This document shows, in pieces, positions 57,669 through 64,000 of a stretch of DNA of 64,000 nt. Both the position numbers and the translations under genes were made by a program. This DNA is from JAFEDN01 sp965651935. Its GTDB lineage: Bacteria; Pseudomonadota; Gammaproteobacteria; Coxiellales; Coxiellaceae. Location: NCBI GenBank assembly GCA_965651935.1, contig CBFGTC010000006.1, forward strand, positions 1-64,000. Direction: 5' to 3'. Position 1 is the first letter of the stretch, and every line of letters begins with the position of its first letter. The notes beneath the pieces are model-generated. The model was given only the letters and a program-made list of their open reading frames with translations. It did not search any database and had not been told where the DNA came from.

Positions 57669-58423
57669 TATTCCTGGGGACAGCTTCCGCATTTGTGACC
57701 GATCCTCAAAATTACCAATCCAACATGTTGTTGCAGACAGGCGATGGCCATTCATTACTCATTGATTGTGGGGCCGATGCCAGACGCTCGTTACATGCCA
57801 TGGGTTTTGGCGCTAATGATATAGATAGTGTTTACATCAGTCATTTGCATGCGGATCATGTTGGCGGATTAGAATGGTTGGCATTTTCGCGAAAATTTGA
57901 TGAACAGTCACCTGGTAAACCCGGTTTATACTTAAATGAAGATTTAGTGAAACCTTTGTGGGACCATAGTTTGTCTGGAGGCTTAAGTTCTTTATCGGAT
58001 GAACCATCTCATTTATCGGCTTTTTTTGAAGTCCACTCAGTTTCACATGACAATGAATTTACCTGGCGCAATTTGCATTTTACTTTAGTTGAAAGCCAGC
58101 ATATTAACTCTAAATTTGTGCGCATGCCCAGTTATGGATTATTTTTTTGCGCCAACAAGCATCCTGTATTTATTACCACGGACTCTCAATTCCAACCGGA
58201 GATTTTAGACCATTATTACCGGCAAGCGGAGCTTATTTTTCAAGATTGCGAGACCAGTCCCCACTTTTCGCAGGTCCATGCCCATTATGATCAGCTCAAA
58301 AATTTAGACGCAGCCATAAAATCGAAAATGTGGCTATACCATTATAACCAAGAATGTCTTCCCGACGCCCAATCCGATGGGTTTTTAGGTTTTGTGAAAC
58401 CGGGTCAAATTTTTCATTTTTAA
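57659..58423 (+). CDS. MBL-fold hydrolase (ribonuclease Z-like)
   Basis: A protein of 254 residues with the metallo-beta-lactamase signature SHLHADHVGG (HxHxDH) near residue 61, a central DSQFQP segment, and FQDCET near residue 197. Related proteins include tRNase Z and phosphonate or cyclic-nucleotide hydrolases, so the substrate is unknown. It overlaps the end of glmM by ten bases, which points to co-expression. Confidence 0.85.
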   Translation: MRLIFLGTASAFVTDPQNYQSNMLLQTGDGHSLLIDCGADARRSLHAMGFGANDIDSVYISHLHADHVGGLEWLAFSRKFDEQSPGKPGLYLNEDLVKPLWDHSLSGGLSSLSDEPSHLSAFFEVHSVSHDNEFTWRNLHFTLVESQHINSKFVRMPSYGLFFCANKHPVFITTDSQFQPEILDHYYRQAELIFQDCETSPHFSQVHAHYDQLKNLDAAIKSKMWLYHYNQECLPDAQSDGFLGFVKPGQIFHF

Positions 58424-58565
58424 ATAACTTCCCTGTCTGTCCTAAAGTAAATATTGTGATTGATATCATCCATTTTTTTGTCTAGCACAAAGGTTTCTCT
58501 TTATCAAGGAAGGACTTAATATTTAATATTAATTTAATAAATTTGTTTTAAAGTATACAAAAATT

Positions 58566-59882
58566 GTGGGTATAGATGTGGACACAAAGCTAATTAAATA
58601 CATGATTGAAAATGAGTATGCTCCCCATTATTTTCCGCTTGAGTTAACCTCTGCCGTGGATAAGCTTGGCGATTATTTAAAAAATACTTCAGCCAAAATT
58701 GTGGTTTATCCTGATGCTGTTGTGAAACGAAATGGTTTTCCAAATGGAACAGCATTGATAATGCCGGTGTCTGAAACGATTCTCATTCCATCACTGCTAA
58801 GAGATCCAGGTTGCGGTTATTTAACTTTTAAAGTTAATCTACCTCCGAATTATGGTAAAGACGCGGTCCACACGCTCGGTAATCGCTTAAACAGTTTGAT
58901 TAACGAAGATTTATTATCTGGAGAAAAACAGCAACGAATTTTTCAGAAGTTATCTTTAGCAGATATTTTTTACGATGGAATACATTGCTTAAAAATACCT
59001 AAAGAGGATGAGACCGGTTTCTTCAATCATAAATTTGACGTAGACCCTATTGCAGTGAAAATCTCAGCGGATGAAAGCAAATTATTAGAAAACGATCTAA
59101 TGCACCTTACCAATACTGTTGAAATTCGAAAAAATAAAAATGAGTATATCGGCTTTATTCATTCAGGATGTCACTATTTCCCCTATTTACTAATAAAAAA
59201 ATTTCTTTATTTAATTTGTCAATATGCTCATAAAAATCAACTGGCAAGCTTAGCTCAAATAAAAAATGACTATTTTGGTGTGCCTCTCCACTCAGAATTA
59301 GGCCAAAATTATTTTCAATGGATAAAAGCGGCAATGAATTATGCCGTAGTGAGTCGATATTTAATATTTACTCATATTAAAACAATGCTTCAAACTGAAT
59401 TTGATATTGAAATTTCTTTATTAAATGATATTACTCATGCCGGAATTTTCGATTGCAAAGATAAAAATCAATTATATACGGTGTCTACTCGCGGAGTCCA
59501 ACCCCTTTATAATCCTACCAATAAAATGCTACGACATCCATTTCGTCTCGTTGCTGGTCAAAAAGAAAGTATCGCTTTATTAGTGGAGGGTGTATCTTCA
59601 CATGAGTCAACAGAAAATTGGATTCAACATGGCACGAGTTATCAAATCCCTACTTCAGATCAGCTTTCCCACTTCTTTACTTCTGAAATGGCGGAGGCTT
59701 ATATCCATGATGCTTTTAATTCCTATTGTAATACCGATTTAGACGCTAATTTATCTCTTGTTTATTCGTTTAATACTTTGGTGGCTCAAACATATCAATC
59801 TAGAATTGGTTTAATAAAACCATTGGCGATATTAACACCTTTGATCAATATTCATGGTAAAGCCTTAATCGGAGAAATATGA
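58566..59882 (+). CDS. Divergent RtcB-like protein lacking the catalytic histidine
   Basis: A protein of 438 residues that follows the RtcB RNA-ligase plan: FPNGTALIMP (cf. the FPVGT region), a D-P-G-C segment at Asp80/Cys83 (cf. DIGCG), an HSG segment at His199, AAMNYAVVSRYLIF near 256-268 (cf. AMNYAxANR), and NDITHAGIF with His291 (cf. DxxHN). The segment where RtcB carries the guanylylated His in HRKG reads STRG (Ser307-Gly310). An N-H metal-ligand pair also seems to be lost. The start is GTG, with no ribosome-binding site. It is probably inactive as a ligase or has a different chemistry. The family call rests on motif spacing. Confidence 0.65.
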   Translation: MGIDVDTKLIKYMIENEYAPHYFPLELTSAVDKLGDYLKNTSAKIVVYPDAVVKRNGFPNGTALIMPVSETILIPSLLRDPGCGYLTFKVNLPPNYGKDAVHTLGNRLNSLINEDLLSGEKQQRIFQKLSLADIFYDGIHCLKIPKEDETGFFNHKFDVDPIAVKISADESKLLENDLMHLTNTVEIRKNKNEYIGFIHSGCHYFPYLLIKKFLYLICQYAHKNQLASLAQIKNDYFGVPLHSELGQNYFQWIKAAMNYAVVSRYLIFTHIKTMLQTEFDIEISLLNDITHAGIFDCKDKNQLYTVSTRGVQPLYNPTNKMLRHPFRLVAGQKESIALLVEGVSSHESTENWIQHGTSYQIPTSDQLSHFFTSEMAEAYIHDAFNSYCNTDLDANLSLVYSFNTLVAQTYQSRIGLIKPLAILTPLINIHGKALIGEI

Positions 59883-60053
59883 TTATCATGGACGATACTA
59901 TGCGGTTTTATATCAATTATCTTAGCTTGATTGAGATATTATCAAGAAAAAATCAATAAAAATAGGAGAATATGATTTATGTAAATATTTTACTTGTTCC
60001 ATTTGTAGTTGAATATAATTAATTTTAAACATTAAAACAACATCGAGGTAAAC

Positions 60054-61592
<1,539 letters not shown>

Positions 61593-61618
61593 AACAGGCT
61601 TTCCGGACGTATTCATAA

Positions 61619-62050
61619 CTTTTAATCCGTCCGGTTATCCCAAAGCTGGATCTTTGCAATGTATTCCCTTTTAGTTACAACATCGAGATTACCTGGGTGC
61701 TGGGGTTAAGCGTCCAGGCATTTATCCCTCAGATCCATCTTCTCGGAGAAGAAGTGGAAGTCGACTAGTATGAAGCGCAGGTGGATTTTCCTGCCGGACG
61801 GGAAAAGATTGATTTATTTTTTCCAGATGCGCGCCTGTCATAGCGGCAAAGAGTTTCATATCGCTTTCTAGCGCCAAAATCAACTATCTTTTCTGGGCCT
61901 CAAAGTCAATCAATATTCGTAGAGCCAACGGCCTCAATATACTTTATTCCGATATGGTTTGGATTGGCTTCAAGAATTACTCTTTCCCCACAATCAAGAC
62001 AGGCAGATTGGAAAATTTCCCTGCTTTTTCCTGTAAAACTCCTCTTTTAA
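61619..62050 (+). pseudogene. Possible decayed gene between the coiled-coil and kinase-like genes
   Basis: The 600-base gap (61593-62193) has no clear gene. One + frame is open from 61619 to TAA 62048-62050 apart from two TAG codons. It reads protein-like in parts, for example NIEITWVLGLSVQAFIPQ and YEAQVDFPAGREKIDLFFPD. I cannot assign a family. It could be a remnant broken by nonsense mutations, or chance. Confidence 0.3.
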
Positions 62051-62193
62051 CTTCCATGAGAACCATTTTATGATTTTTGTACCCTACAAAGGTTTATTTT
62101 GGTCAATTTTAAGATTTTAATTTTTAATTAAGTTTCTTATGTTAAATTATCTAGTATAAAAAATATAACATTAAATATTAAAACAGAAGTAAT

Positions 62194-64000
62194 ATGAGTA
62201 AAGCAGAAGTAGAATCAGAATCAACGGTATCGAAACAGTGGAAAATAAGCGGTTGGTCCAAGGGGACGCCCAATTTCGTCAACCCTCCTGAACAACCCAG
62301 GACTATTACTCGCTTTGGACATAGCGGCCACGAAACCTATGCTATTAGCGGAGAAAACCATAAATATTATTTTAAAAAGAATAAAAAGACCGGTTTTTTT
62401 AGTCGATTTAGCGAAGGCAATCGAATTTTGTCTATTCAAGAAGTTTTAGCCGGCGCTTCGTGGGCGGTTTATTTCCCTGATCATGCTTCCGACTCGGCGT
62501 TAGTTTATTCTGAAAATGATGGAGATGTATTAGGCACTATTTCTACGGGTATTCAAGATTGGTATGAGCTTTCCAAAGATCCTTATCCAAATGATGATAA
62601 AGTAAAATCCCATCGAATTTACGTTAAAAAAGAAAAAAAGGACGACCAAGTTATATTGACGTATAAAGTGGCCCATAATTCTAAAATTCATGAAGCGGTT
62701 ATTTCACAATCGGAAATTGAAGCGTATTTTCGAAAAAATAATCTAACTGCACCTTCACCTGAATCTGACGATTATATTGAAAAAAGTTTTTCAGCAATTT
62801 TAAACATTGCGACCCAAAAAAAACATATCGAATCTAGTCACACTTTAAGACGTGATTGTCAATTCAATGATAATACCGATTATTTTAGTTTAGCCGGCTT
62901 AATGGTTTATAGTCATACCAATTGTGAAGATGATTTGCATCGAGAAAATATTTTAGTTATTAATAAAAATAATAAAGATGTTTATCATCGTATAGATTTT
63001 GATATGTCTTACCAAAGTCTCACTGAAAAACGTGTTGGCCAGATAATGGGGATTTCAGCTAATACTCGGTCTTCCAGCTCTCGTGGAGTTGAACTCAGTA
63101 AAATCAAAATTACTCCCAAAAGTTTTAAAAGTTTCCCCATGGGGATACACGAACCATTGCATTTTTGGCCGGGAGTCAGACGCCTAGTGGTTGGTGCTAA
63201 GAGCATATGGCATGTTTTTTTGTCTACCATAGGTATACGAGGCAGTGCTAAAGGTTGGGATGAGTCCTTTTTGGGTAATAAAAACCTGACTAAACAATTT
63301 GAGAAATTGTCTGAAAGTGAAGAATTTAACAAATGGAAGGTGTATCACTACGTTCGCTATCTCACCATGCCTAAGTCCCTTATTGAGAAGGAAATGCAAT
63401 TTCGGGTAGGTTATTTGACAAAAATAAGAAATGAATACGAACAAAAAAACCAAAAAGTTCCGAAATGTGTGTACGATAATGAAGAAAGCGCTAAACATCT
63501 CATGTTTCGTTTGTTAAACGAAGATGAAAACCGCCGTAAACAATTTAAACAACAATTAATGAAAATTCCTGAATTTAAGCAAATTTTGAAAAAAAACCAA
63601 AATGAGTATAAAAAAAGGATGGATCAAGATAATCAAGTTTTACAAGATAAATATAAATTCAAAATTCAAGATATTGAAAAGGAATTGTCTCAACAAAGCG
63701 ATAATTTTGAAAATCTTGTAAAAATTTGCCAAAGTCAATTGGCAGCAGTCCCCGCAGCGCCTAAGAAAACCGAAATTCAAAAAACAGAAATAAAAATAGA
63801 AGCACAAGCAATAGTGCATAGCCAAAACCAAGACCCTGATACGGCTGAAAAAGAAAAAATTATCATTGCAAAACAGATGAAGTATTATTCTAAAAGGGAA
63901 CAATATTACATTAAAAAAATAGAATCTACCAAGTCCATTCCTGAACTTAATACAGTTTTGCAGGAGGCTAATGCTGATCTCAAAGAGAACAAAAAAGCTT
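62194..64000 (+). CDS. Large orphan with a phosphoinositide-kinase-like catalytic signature (partial)
   Basis: The + frame from ATG 62194 stays open to the window end, giving 602 residues of a longer protein. Residues 230-275 include CEDDLHRENILVINK and YHRIDFDMSY, matching the catalytic loop DxHxxN (Asp247, His249, Asn252) and the metal-binding DF motif (Asp268-Phe269) of PI3/PI4-kinase-like folds. An upstream strand region with KYYFKK (near residue 57) could supply the ATP lysine. The part after residue 400 is charged and coiled-coil-like (KQFKQQLMKIPEFKQIL). Bacterial enzymes of this type in Legionella are host-directed lipid kinases. Family call by motif only. Confidence 0.6.
   Translation, partial: MSKAEVESESTVSKQWKISGWSKGTPNFVNPPEQPRTITRFGHSGHETYAISGENHKYYFKKNKKTGFFSRFSEGNRILSIQEVLAGASWAVYFPDHASDSALVYSENDGDVLGTISTGIQDWYELSKDPYPNDDKVKSHRIYVKKEKKDDQVILTYKVAHNSKIHEAVISQSEIEAYFRKNNLTAPSPESDDYIEKSFSAILNIATQKKHIESSHTLRRDCQFNDNTDYFSLAGLMVYSHTNCEDDLHRENILVINKNNKDVYHRIDFDMSYQSLTEKRVGQIMGISANTRSSSSRGVELSKIKITPKSFKSFPMGIHEPLHFWPGVRRLVVGAKSIWHVFLSTIGIRGSAKGWDESFLGNKNLTKQFEKLSESEEFNKWKVYHYVRYLTMPKSLIEKEMQFRVGYLTKIRNEYEQKNQKVPKCVYDNEESAKHLMFRLLNEDENRRKQFKQQLMKIPEFKQILKKNQNEYKKRMDQDNQVLQDKYKFKIQDIEKELSQQSDNFENLVKICQSQLAAVPAAPKKTEIQKTEIKIEAQAIVHSQNQDPDTAEKEKIIIAKQMKYYSKREQYYIKKIESTKSIPELNTVLQEANADLKENKKA

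Overview
The window reads as a stretch of chromosome from a gammaproteobacterium, most likely a member of the Legionellales (relatives of Coxiella, Legionella and Rickettsiella). That placement is inferred from the rpsU-yqeY-dnaG-rpoD block, the rlmN-rodZ-hisS-yfgM-der block, an all-SUF iron-sulfur operon, the generally AT-rich bases, and several orphan proteins of the kind these intracellular bacteria use as secreted effectors. No secretion-system gene lies in the window, so an effector role is a hypothesis throughout.

Layout. 1-2900 is a decayed mobile region: the end of an IS3-family element, a tyrosine integrase it cut (which also carries an in-frame stop), a Fic-domain gene with a small convergent gene that carries the Fic-inhibitory motif, and a probably broken orphan, all on the 3' side of a tRNA with anticodon CAT. 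2898-15016 holds a DM9/DUF3421 secreted protein, the macromolecular-synthesis operon (rpoD, dnaG, yqeY, rpsU), Na+/H+ antiporters of two families, an L,D-transpeptidase, dacA-ybeD, and a DUF4143-type ATPase. 15186-20955 is ndk-rlmN-rodZ-hisS-yfgM-der, followed by an entericidin-like lipopeptide and a secreted protein. 22024-30291 is a translationally coupled chain: TolC-like protein, adaptor, RND pump, xseA and a MATE exporter. sbcB and a CDF metal exporter follow on the other strand.

33046-39584 is the SUF operon (Rrf2 regulator, sufBCDS, a U-type scaffold, an A-type carrier, sufT). Between it and rimO sits a glycan island (39836-44097: epimerase, a two-domain glycosyltransferase, a small linker protein, an FkbM methyltransferase), bracketed by two related palindromes. 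RimO needs iron-sulfur clusters, so the island probably interrupts an older neighbourhood, though this is inference.

45759-51329 is accessory: a decayed sensor kinase/receiver, two divergent orphans that share a predicted permuted papain-like His...Asn-Cys core, a transposase remnant, a DUF378 protein with a cysteine-rich tail, queH, and an orphan. 51488-58423 returns to core genes (ampG-like, rlmE, ftsH, folP, glmM, an MBL-fold hydrolase). 58566-64000 is accessory again: a divergent RtcB-like protein without the catalytic histidine, a coiled-coil protein with a serine microsatellite, a decayed frame, and a large protein cut by the window end that carries a phosphoinositide-kinase-like catalytic signature.
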